Source: Trachythela sp. YZ-2020 (lineage: Eukaryota > Cnidaria > Anthozoa > Malacalcyonacea > Clavulariidae). From it: a stretch of 64,000 bases of DNA. The DNA lies in the NCBI GenBank assembly GCA_016169945.1, contig JADLSH010000113.1, forward strand, positions 2,127,001 through 2,191,000, read 5' to 3'. Positions 23,401 through 35,400 of this stretch are shown one piece after another. Numbering within the stretch: the first letter of the stretch is position 1; each line of letters starts with the position of its first letter. Made by a program: the position numbers and the translations under genes. The notes under the pieces were generated by a model. The model was not told the DNA's origin. It did not search any database and was given only the letters and a program-made list of their open reading frames with translations.

Positions 23401-26400
23401 TTACTTTCTTAACTAGAGGCACAGAATAGAGATCATACAGAGGTGTAACGGGTGTACCCACTTCTTTTTGTGCGTGTCTTCAGACGCTTGCCGAGCATGC
23501 GCAGTTAAAGTGCACGATTCAAGATGGCGGCTCGCTCTTAACTGCAGTTTACCTTTTAGAAGTGCGTAAAAATGCGAAAGACCTTAAGATTGTGAAACTT
23601 TAAAGAGCCGAAAATGTTGGGAACTTGGGGAATGTTGGGAACTTGGAATGGGGGGAACTTGCCGAGCATGCGCAGTTGATCATTTTTTGCCCGGCCGCCT
23701 GAAATCAGGTGAGTACACGAAAACGTAAGTCTCCCAAGTGTTTACGACGGTCCGTTCCACCTCTGTATGATCTCTACTCTGTGCTAGAGGACACTCAGAG
23801 ATTGCATACCTCAGCCAGCGTATTAAGTAAAGTTTTGCTCCCTTGCCTTGTATACGTTTTACGAGCTTCGATATTGTGATATGCATTGTTGAATCACAAT
23901 GGCGAACGCAATCTTTTGTATAATCTAAATTTGCCTGCCTGCAAAATGTAAACAAGGCAAAGGGTCTATTCATGCATAAATTATACATGCACTAATTATA
24001 CAAGCACTAATTACGCATTCAGTTCTACTTAGCCGGGAAAGCAAGGCAAACTTTTGTAGATTTCCCATTCAAATTGAACCAAAATTTAATCGATTTGTCC
24101 TTGGCCTATGGTCGTTAGCTCTAGAAAGTTTCGCATTAAAATGTTTGATATTTTTTAGTTATCGTACTAACAAACAAACAAACAAACAAACAAACAAACA
24201 AACAAACAAACAAACAAACAAACAAACAAACAGACAAACAGACAAACAAACAAACAAACAGACAAACAGACAAACAAACAAACAAACAAACAAACAAACA
24301 AACAAACAGACAAACAGACAAACAAACAAACAAACAGACAAACAAACAAACAAACAAACAAACAAACAAACAAACAAACAAACAAACAAACAAACAAACA
24401 AACAAACAAACAAACAAACAAACAAACAAACATACACACACACATACACATACAAACCCAGATGAAAACATAACCATAAGCAACTTTCCTTGTCAATAAC
24501 GAACTAAAAAACTACTAACCATAAAAAGTGCAAAGTGCAAACCTTGTTAGCGCGTGTACAGTTGCATGATGAGTTTCTTTCGAAGATGAAAGATCTCTTT
24601 TCAAATCATCGACTTGAACACGAAGCGAAGCTGATTCCAGCATTTCTTTATCCAGAAGTTGTCTTAATGATCTGAAATAATATATATTTGTCACAGTAGC
24701 ACAGTGGATTGTCTATGTACCATTCACCCTGGCATACGAGTGGATTCGATTCCTGCAATATGCAGTTGACTGGACCAACAAGAGATGGCCCTTACTGGAA
24801 CTCTAGGGAGAGCAGTTTAGAACTGATAGAGCTTTCCAGTATAAATACTGTAAAGTTAGTTTAGTTTAGGATTCTTCCTGTAGTAACGCAGGACCAACAA
24901 GAGATGACCCTTACTGGACCTCTAGGGAGAACAGTTTAGAACTTATAGACCTATACAGCTAAAATAAGTTTAGTTTAGTTTAGATTTCCTCCAGTAGTAA
25001 CAGTCTGGACGAGGGCGCTGGGCGCATATATATAGGGGCCTGGTCTGGACCAATAAGGAATGGGCTTTACTGGACCTACCTGTTACATTCTTCAACTTCA
25101 TCTTTTCTTAACATCATAGAAACAATCGCTTGTTTAAGTTCACCTAAATGAGAAATGCTTAAACATAGTTAATTTCTTAAACCGCTAACGCTACACAGAG
25201 CTCGTGTTTTTACCAGGCCAAGGCCTATATTTAAATACAAATACCATTTACTTAGTCTTGAATATGAATCTTATGTTGCTCAACATTCCTTTCTATTAAT
25301 TTCACGCTGTTAATTTTTCCCATTCCTTCGTTCTTTTGAGCAACATTTTGATTAGACACGGAAACATTTATAGTGTAAGCTAAAGGCCCATGAGTACAAG
25401 GGCCAATTTTTCTGCAACTTGTAACGCAATTTCTGCACAGAGCCATGTTATGTAGAAATGTACGCACAGAAAAACAGCGAACATGGCCCGCGTTTCACTT
25501 CGCCGATTTTATTATTCTCATTCATCTCTTTGTTGCCTTCTGGGCATGTTTAGCAAGAAAAATATCGGCAAAATAAAACGAGATTCATGCTCACAATTTC
25601 TCTGCGAATATACTTTTTACATAACATCGCTCTGTGTCCGAAATTGCGTTGCAAGTTGCAGCAAAAATTGCCTCATGTAATTAACATCGCCTTAACTTTT
25701 CTTGATTGAAAGAGGTTTTATTATACACTGTGTAATACTTTGATCGAATTGTAATTTATCAAAGAAAACTTTTATAGTGTAAACGCCTTACATTGTCACA
25801 CACTTTGATAGAAAAACCTCGATAGAATAAAGCACGTATTTTTTACCTACCTGAAGTCATTTCCTTGCTACTGGACGATCCATTTGGTGGCTGTTAAATG
25901 AACAAATTGCATGTCAGAACTTCGAATCGTGTGAACAGTGTTCATATACCGGGTGGCGCAAAAAAAGTACGATTGTTTGATTTAGCATAACTTAAAAACT
26001 AAAATATCTATTATACTTAAACAAGTTTCATTGCATTCAGCGATGTCTAACTGGAATTTTGATATATGCCATGTGCATTTTCATGCAATATTGACTGAGA
26101 TAGCTGCGTTTAAACTTGAGTAAATAGTTTTGGAACTGTCGAGAATTGGCTAAAAACGGCCTATTAAACCAATTTGATAATCGTTACCATTTTATCGTAA
26201 ATATTATTTCAATGAAGTGAAGTTGAAGTTAGAAATGTTTCTTGAATAGATATGCTCTTTTATTCTAACATTTGGCCTTCTAACTTCAACTTCACTTCAT
26301 TGAAACGAATACTTACGTAAAATGCTAATGGTATCAAATTATTTAATAGGCCGTTTTTAGCTTTTTATCGACACTTCCAAAAATGTTTACTCAAGTTTAA

Positions 26401-29400
26401 ACGCAGCTATCTCGGTCAATATTGCATGAAAATGCACATGGCATATATCAAAATTTAAGTTAGACATCGCTGAATGCAAAGAAACTTGTTTAAGTGTAAT
26501 AGATCTTTTAGTTTTTAAGTTATACTAAATCAAACAGTCGTACCTTTTTTCCGCCACCCAGTACATCCCTGCGTCTATATCAGTATGTTCACATGTACTT
26601 AAATGTCTACAATTGCTTACACTCATCCGACCGTCTCCCATGGTCCTAACAAGCGAGGAACTGGTGAAATCAGCCATTTCTTTCTGCACATCTTGGGTAG
26701 CTGAAATCGCAGCTTCCGTTGCACCGATCGCCAAGCTCGTGTCGTCATCGTCTGTACAGATACTGAAAAAATAATAAGTACTGGTAGGTTTCAGCCAACG
26801 TTACGGGGCAGCACATGGTGGTCAACTAGTTCAGAAATGTAGAGTCTTTTATACACACGTAAAAATCTTGTCAACAAGATGTGTTCGCAACAGACTTATA
26901 GCAAGCTTGTCAACAGGTTGTCACAATGTTGTCCTTTTATCAAGTTGCTACAAGGTTGTCACTCACAACTTGTTAAAATGTTGTTGAATTGCAGGATGAA
27001 CAAGTCTGTTGAGTCAACAACCTTGTAGCAAGTTGTCAACAAGCCGTTGACAACTTGTCAACAAGCTGGGAGCAAGCAGTGCGAACGCATCCTGATAACA
27101 AGTTGTTGAGACAGCATTGGTACAAGTCTGCTGCAGGTTTGTTACAATTTGTGTGTTTTTACGTGTGTACTCGGAAGGAAATTAAACTACATTTCTCAAG
27201 TCAATATATTTGCCCCCAAATACACGACTACTATACATATAATGAAAAGAATTGACATTATTTTCTCACTCTGATAACTGCAGGTCGACCACCATCTGCT
27301 GTATGACAGTGCTTAGTTTAACCCAACTATTTGTAACTAAAAAGGCGAATTGCCATCGCATTGTGGTTTTGGTAAGCATAGAATGGAACAAAGGTAACCA
27401 ATCATTTCAATCATATGTGTGAATGAATTGGCTGGCAACGGACGAGTTAGGTGATTGGGTCTGGACGTTTTCAGATAACTCACATGCCCATGCCGCTGTT
27501 GTGATAATGTCACGCAATGGCCAAACGAAGATGAGAGTTGATGAGAGTTGGCAAGCGAGAGTTGTATGAGGGCTTTCTCAACTTTCATGCCCCCGTCAAA
27601 CGAGAACAAGAGTTGCATGAGAGTTTACTGGATATTATCGCACGTACCGGCCAAACGAGGCAAAACTCTCATCAAAATTTGAACCAGCTCAAAGTTGATG
27701 AGAGTGCTTGAGAGTTGGTGGTCAAACGCGAACGAGAATCGCAACTCTCATCACCTCTCATCAACTCTCATGCTCGCGTGACCAGGGCTTAACGTTCGAC
27801 TCACCTGGAAGCAGGCGAGTCTCGACTTGAACCAGCAAACAGTCTTGATGTGACTGGAAATCCTTCGTTCCCAGGACTTTCGCTATCATCAGACTCCGCT
27901 AGAGCCCAGGCCCTCGCCTCATCCGGACACGCGACCGGCGTAAGTGCAACACCGCTGGTCAAATCTACTAAAGGCTCATCTCTCGTATCATCCAAAAACC
28001 GACCCGATGTGTCCTGTTCAGCATTTTGAGCCGAAATAGAGTTTTCTAAGTTTATACTTAGTCTAGGTGTACTAACAGGGCTATTTTCAATAGATTTTTC
28101 TCCTTTGTCTTTGTAAGAATAAGATTCTTGATTTTCAACAATAGTTTCTGTACTATTATTGCGTGTGTGAGCTAAAACACCAAATTGTTTTTCACTATTT
28201 TGTTCTGTTTTTAAAGTTTCAAAACGACCTAATTCTTTGTTGTTTTTGTTCGTTTTGTCAAGCAATGTGTTTGTTCCTATCTCGGGAACAGTTTTTGAGC
28301 TCTCCTGCATGGCATTTAAGCGAGAATTTATTTCATTTCGATCGGCAGCGCTCGTAGTATTGTCTAGTCTTCGTGAGCTTTCGTAAGTCTCTCGGGTTTG
28401 ATTTGTCATTGTGAGTGATGCATTCGAGTAGTTGAGGTCAGTGGGGGAGATATTTGGCTTTTGATTGGCCAATTCTTCGTTTGATGTTTTCGGTTCATCA
28501 GCAACTTCTTCGTCGTCAAATTCGCCGTTTTCAATCTGTGCTATATTCGTTTTTTTCTTTTTACGCTTTCTCTTTTCTTTGGCTGAAATACGAAACAGTC
28601 TTATGAAGTTATACCCTTTAAAAAAGTTAGTTTGGTTTAGGTTTTCGCCTGTATAACACTAGAGCAATGCATAGCTAGGATACCTCTCGACCTTACTGGA
28701 CCGCTGGGGAGAACAGTTTAAAACTGATAGAGTTATCCAATATAATAATAATCATAAAAGCATTTATTTAAACACGATAATAATATTACAGATGTGGTCG
28801 TGTAACTACCTAATAACTAACAACTAGTCTAATATGACTACTAATATTACGTATAACGTACAATATGACTAATATAACGACTAATTTTTCACATAAGTAC
28901 ATTTACAAAGATCAAATTATTTGACATTTACAGTTACACTTATATCAAGAATTACGTAAATCTAATGAGTAATGGAAACTTCCATCAATAATTATATGAC
29001 TATCTACTTCCATGCAACATATAAATATAATTAGTTTAGTTTAGGTTTCTTCCTGTAGTAACAGTGGAACAACAAGGGATAGCCTTTACTGGACAGCTGT
29101 GGGGAGAACGTTTAGAACTGATAGAGCTATCCAGTAAGTTTAGGTTTCCTCCTTGCAGCATATAACAGTGGTGGAACTTAACTTTTTTGACCACTTGCGA
29201 TCAGGGCAAGTTGGACATGAAAAATAGTTGCCCAGAATAAAATTCACTTGCCATTAGATCTAGCTTTGGTTTACATTATAACAAAATTTGAAGCAAACGA
29301 TTGCAGTAAGCATAATATGCTGATGGATAACTACAATTTGCATTATATACAGTAACACCAATCACCATTCTTTTATTTACCTTAAGAACTGAAGTTGGAT

Positions 29401-32400
29401 TTAAGTCGAGGCACAATGTACTTCGCACTATATATGTCTATATCCGTCGTACAATGGTCGGACAATGTCCGCGAGGCATGTTCATCTATTTACATTTTTC
29501 AATTACCCAACAGAATGAATAGTTAACTGGTGTATATTTTACTCATTTATAATACTGTACTTGGGGATAATAACTTAGAGATGGCCAGCTTTTTCTGGCA
29601 AAGCTGAAACAGAAAGCAACTTGCCCCATCGGGCAACCAAGAAAAAATTTCTACTTGCCCGTAATGATTTTCACTTGCCCCGGGCAAGCGTTAAATTACA
29701 CCACTGTAATATAACAGTGGATCAATAAGGCATGACCCTTTGACAGTTTAGAACTGATAGAGCTATCCAGTATAAATAAAGTTAGTTTAGTTTAGGTTTC
29801 CTCTTGTAGTAACACTGGATCAATATGGGATGATCTTTACTACACTTCTAAGGAGAACAGTTTACAATTGCTAGAGCATATCCAGTATCAATAAAGTTAG
29901 TTTAGGTTATGTCTCTGTACTGGACCTTTAGGGAGAACAGTTTAGAACTGTGATATTAAAATAGAATGCGTACCTGGAGCGCCAGGGGCAGAGTACATCG
30001 GTGAAGGAGCTTGCTTTACTGAACCTTGGACAACAGTAACTGGTGCTACTGGAATGTTTAGACCACTACTTGTTAAACCCTGTTGAAAATTGAAGAACTT
30101 TAAGAACATTTAAGACCATAAAGAAGTTCACGAGAAGACTGTGAATAGTTCTAGAAGGTAACAAAATTAAATACTCCACCAAATGATGCGTTCTGCGTCG
30201 GCATAAAATTGCAGTTAAATCATCACATGTAGCTGAGACTGGAAGATTTCAAATATTCATATCAATGCCAATTCAACTGTTCAATCAGTGCGATTGAATT
30301 GCAATATTATCTGAATATGCAAAAAGTTGCTCGAAGAACGATGAGTTTTCGCACGATCAGGAATCGCTTCAAACTGAAAAAGTGCGCATTTCTCTATTTT
30401 CAAAGGAACACACAGCAGACAAATATGCTACTATAAATGTTGATGGTGTTTGTGGATGGAATATTCGAACGAAAATTTATATGCATTTTTAGACCTAGCC
30501 AGGAGCAGTTGCGAAAAATGCAACCTTAGGCCCTCTGGCAGGAATCGACCCTGCGATTCCGGTGCAGCGCTCTAACCAACTGAGCTACAGAGTCCAGTTG
30601 CTGAGCTCCTGCTCCGGCTAGATCTAAAAATGTATATAAATTTTCGTTCGAATATTCCATCCACAAACACCATCAACTATTATTCCCATCGAACGAGAAG
30701 CCGAGAAAAATCTTAGTACTATAAATGTTGTTTAATGACAGTTCTATTGTGGCTATATCGGAAACGCAGTCGACACTGTGTACTGGCTTATTCAAACACT
30801 GGAAGAAGTAGGTACTGTGTATAACGTAAGTAAACTTTCCAAAATTGTAAAAATGTGCATGGTCAAGCGCGGATGTTGATATGCGCGTTCCATTTGTTAA
30901 GTCATTGAGAGAATATTTCAGTTTTAATTTTGTTAAATTTTACATTGGTCAACTTTGAAATGGTCAATTAGAAAACACCAAACTAAAAGCGATAGACAAA
31001 ACTTCAGTGGTGAAATTTTCAGGAAATTCTCAGGCCAGATTGCTTGCAACGCAGAACTTCTCACCTGTTTTGATACATTAAATTCAGCATTGTCAATATT
31101 GATTGCAAAAAGAATCGAGCTCAGACCTAAAAATTCGTAAAAATAACTTTTCAGTGGCGCGTTTCCCTAGTACGCAAATATGTACGGTAGTTTATAGCAT
31201 AAAGGGTTCCGTATGATTTAGTTTAGGGTATTTCTATACAGATTTCGAAGAATTTAAACTTTAGAAACACCACTTATTATATTGAGCGTCTGAAATTCAG
31301 ATGGCACTTGATACTGTACAAAAGTGTTATAATTGTTTACGAGATAAAGAAAATTATTGTCTCAAGAAATTACTTACCAGCGGCCATCATTGGTAACATG
31401 CTTGATCGTTCTTCGTCCATTAAAAGAGCATCCTGTCCATAGTAAGCGCTTAACACACATATTTTGAAAACACATTTAGTTAATCCATTGAGCGCTCTTA
31501 AATTTACGAATTACCGCCTCTGTTCATAGGCTATACCCCCCAGGCCTCTGAATTAAGGTCGGCAATCGGCAAATGCCAACCTGATTGTCGACCTATCGGG
31601 CCTGCAAAAAATTGCCAACCTGCAATTATACTTTCTGATGTGAATTTAGAGTTAGAGAAGAGCAGGAGAAATTGTTGCCTTGAGGGCCCATACCATGGGA
31701 CAAACATGTTTAAATTTGAAAAATTTACATTGCTTACAGTCAATCAGGCAAAGCTCTTAGTGATATATGTTCTGGTTTATAAATGTAAATGTTGTACTAC
31801 ATACAGTACAGGCACATTTTATTGAAAAAATTGGCGGCATATTGACGACCTGCTTGCGTTTATGGTTAGCAAAATAATTGCCGATCTGATTTTTCTCTAA
31901 TTCCGAGGCCCGTACCCCTTGAGCATTAATAGATCGGTAATTTATTGCCTTAAATCACAAATCACAGAAATTATTATTTGCAGTGGACACACTCTTCTAC
32001 ATCTGTGCCTAATATTCCCTAAGTTTCCAGTATATTCCATACCTCAGAAGTTGCTTGTGACCAAGAAAACTATGCAGATATTTCTCAAGCGATTGTTCAT
32101 TCAAACTAGACCTTAGCCAAGCGTGAGCTGGAAAATAAATTTGTAGTACTGTTAAAGTTTGATAAAGAAAATATTATGTTCATGTATTTGGTTGCTTTGA
32201 AGCACTGCTATGAAGGCAGTGTGTTTGTCTGTCTCGTTCCACTAAATCTCTCAAAGGACATTTGCTTAAACCTTAGAATACAATTCCTGTCCCTTGAATA
32301 TCATACCAAGACACACGAGACCAATAAGTACTATTTACATTTAAATATATTCATTTATACTATACTAAGATGCCCGCTGTCACTGATAGGGATGGAATCG

Positions 32401-35400
32401 GTAGCTGTTCGCAATGCATCAGCAGGAATAATGAAGCACCAGCACCAGCATAGAGATTAATGCAATCCCTACCAAATCAATTGTACCTCCTCCATCCCCA
32501 ACAGCAACTATTTATCCCTCAGAGACAGAGAATTATGCTTTGGATTACGACACCATCAACACAAAGTAATATTGAGGCGAGCTAAGCACGCAAAACAAGT
32601 TCCAAAAAGAAATTCGATGACAATGGGCAGGAGAATCCTGGGTGGGATGCTTGAAGCGACTGTGTGCATAGCTCATATATTCAACCCACTGTTTGCATAC
32701 AATTAATTAACCCATTAGCTGGCAATGCGCCCGGATGTGCCCACTTTAGTATTTTACTCTGTCTAATGCCAGACGATTTTACTCATCAGTGGTAGGGTAC
32801 TGCCAGTTAATGGGTTAACAAAACTATCTGTCAGTGTCTCTTGTTAACCCATTAGCTCGCAACGCGCCCAGATGCACCCACTTTAGTATTTTACTATGTC
32901 TAACGCCAGAGTATTTTACTCAGTCTAACGCTGGCCAGACGATTTTACTCATCAGTGGAAGAGTACTGCCAGTTAATGGGTTAATGCAAATCTAATTCTC
33001 TGTTACTTCCCCTTATTGTACCAATAAAATACATATACAAGCCAAATAACATCCTATCTCATGGTCTGTTTGGGGGGCTAATATATTATCCAGATATGCT
33101 GCTATAGAAGTATAGAATTTTATTGCAGAGCAAAAAAAATTTTTTTGTAACATGCCGAGGACATGGCGTAAGTGATTACATGACAATTGGTCATCTTTTT
33201 CTTTTTTATTATATTATAGCTAACTGTAAATTAGTGGTAAGTAAACCACTTTTCACTTTACTGTTTAACGCAGTACACACTGACATTCAAACAGCCCTAC
33301 TTTTCTCTTTTATAAAACAACTAATAATATTCTTCCAGAAACAATGTCAAGTGTTGTGTCTATTGTGTGTCATGATGGCTACCCCAGGTGGGTCAGAGTG
33401 TTTTAACAATACCACCAGGTTCAACAGATGATACATGGGCTCGTCGGTTGAATCGAGTTTGTGTTGTGTTATATATTATATATAATATAACGAGCAGGGA
33501 ACATCTAACAGCAACTTTTAAAAAGAACACTTCACGTTCAGTAACTATTTCAAAAACTTCCTCTTTTGATGCAACCGTCTCTCTTACTCAACCACAATTC
33601 AGGCAGAGTGAATTATAGTAATATATAATATTTAACTAGTTTTTCTAGTATATATCTTAACTTTTCTTACTGTGCTAATTCATATACTGTATGCATATTT
33701 ACAATACATGATTATATAGTATGGCTTTAAATAATCGTGTCATAAAATATATACTGTAATCCTACTGTACAACTGGACAACCTGTGTGTAATTGTTTATG
33801 GTAAAGGTTCTAGTTTACCCATACCTCTGCCGGCATCCGTGTTTACATTCTGCAGAGAATTAAATCTCCGAATTTCTGTCGCACTGAGATGTTCTTTCAC
33901 AAATTGCCAGAATGCCGACTGTCCTTCTGCCCTGAGCAGAACCTGGTCAGTAACATGTCTAAAATGTCATCAAGATATAATAAATTGTAAAGTTTGCAGT
34001 GTGCCATGGTGCGTACATGCACCTATATACATGTCCTATCTTCTGATCAAGGTAATGAAGTAACATCAGGGTCAGTATCCAACTGGGATACCAGGATTCA
34101 AAGTTTTATTATCCAACCTGAGGATCTAGTATCCCACCACTAAATATTGGTTACTGTAAGTTTTGGCATCCCTGACCCATTTGAATACTGTAATGGCATC
34201 CCATTTTGGCATCCCTGACCCATCTCAATGATACAACTTAGGGATAAGCCGATAACGAAAATTGCTGATTACTGAGGCCGATTATTTGTAGGCCGATTAT
34301 CTCAACTTATCGGCGATTAACCGGTATCTGGCGATTATTGTAAGTAAAAACCTTTCAAAGACGGTGGTTGCTTTGAAGTTCTTTGACCAAAGACTTTGAT
34401 CACAGAAACTTTGATGGACATAGGCATAGCAGAAACGCATCTAGAATGTTGACCAGAGACATTTAATGTTATACTAATGTCTGAAATTTTGTAGTATCCT
34501 GTCGGGATACAAGTCATTCACGGTTTAGTATCCAAAATCTAATTTTGGTATGCTGTGGATATCGGGATACTGCAAATTTCAGACCCTGAACATCTAGTAA
34601 GGTTTGAATTTGGAAGGTAAAATCGATTTGCAAATATAGCCTGCGTGGGCGGCCCTGGTTGGTGCGGAAAAGAAGAACAGGGAGTGAGGGCCTGCAAGGA
34701 AACCCGGCTTTCGTGACCAAACACCGTTCTATTTTTGAACGTAGAATTTCCCTATAGTCCATTGGCATTTTTATTGGTCAAGCACAAACTCTCATTGACT
34801 GTTACATTTTCTCGTTAATTACGTCACATTTTGGACTTGTCATGATTTTATATATTCAATATGATTAATTGATATTAATCAACAACCAGTTCTCTTCTCC
34901 AGGGCCAATATTGTTGAGGGAGGCGACAATTGTTGACAGCAATTAATTGATTACAGAAATTTCCCGATGGGAGCAGCTATAAGTCGCACAGTCAAAGAGA
35001 ATAGTCAACTGTCTTACTGACTGACTGACTGACTGACTCATTCACTCACTGACTGACCAACCAACATACCAACTGATCGACAAATTGTTAAAAGATGCAG
35101 GCTCACCTCAGTGGGTTAATCTTCTTATTTGATTTCATTCCAAACTGCAATGCTGCAACCCACTGAGCACAAAGACATGAAATCCTGAATTTTCAAAAAC
35201 AAAAAATCGAAAAAACTGATTGACTCAGAAATCTGCAGCTTAGCTGTAGGTTGTAATGTATTAGGCATGTATGAAAAGTGCATATCTTATGCTATCTTTA
35301 CACACATAGACAGATCATATGTCAACCATATGATTGTGCAAGTTCATCTGTTTGGACAAACTACACAAATGGTTAGGGGTCATAGCCAAATAGATTTCGT

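Noticed and set aside
24136..24496. ORFs of Val-Cys-Leu-Phe and Thr-Asn-Lys-Gln repeats on both strands
   Set aside because: They come from the (caaa)n microsatellite, which is open in several frames by composition.
30525..30600. Functional tRNA gene
   Set aside because: It has recognisable A and B boxes, but the anticodon arm has a mismatch, position 33 is not U, and a SINE tail follows; the same tail occurs at 48240-48280.
33388..33618. 76-codon plus-strand ORF
   Set aside because: It lies in a SNX29 intron, has no recognisable motif and crosses low-complexity tata sequence; likely chance.
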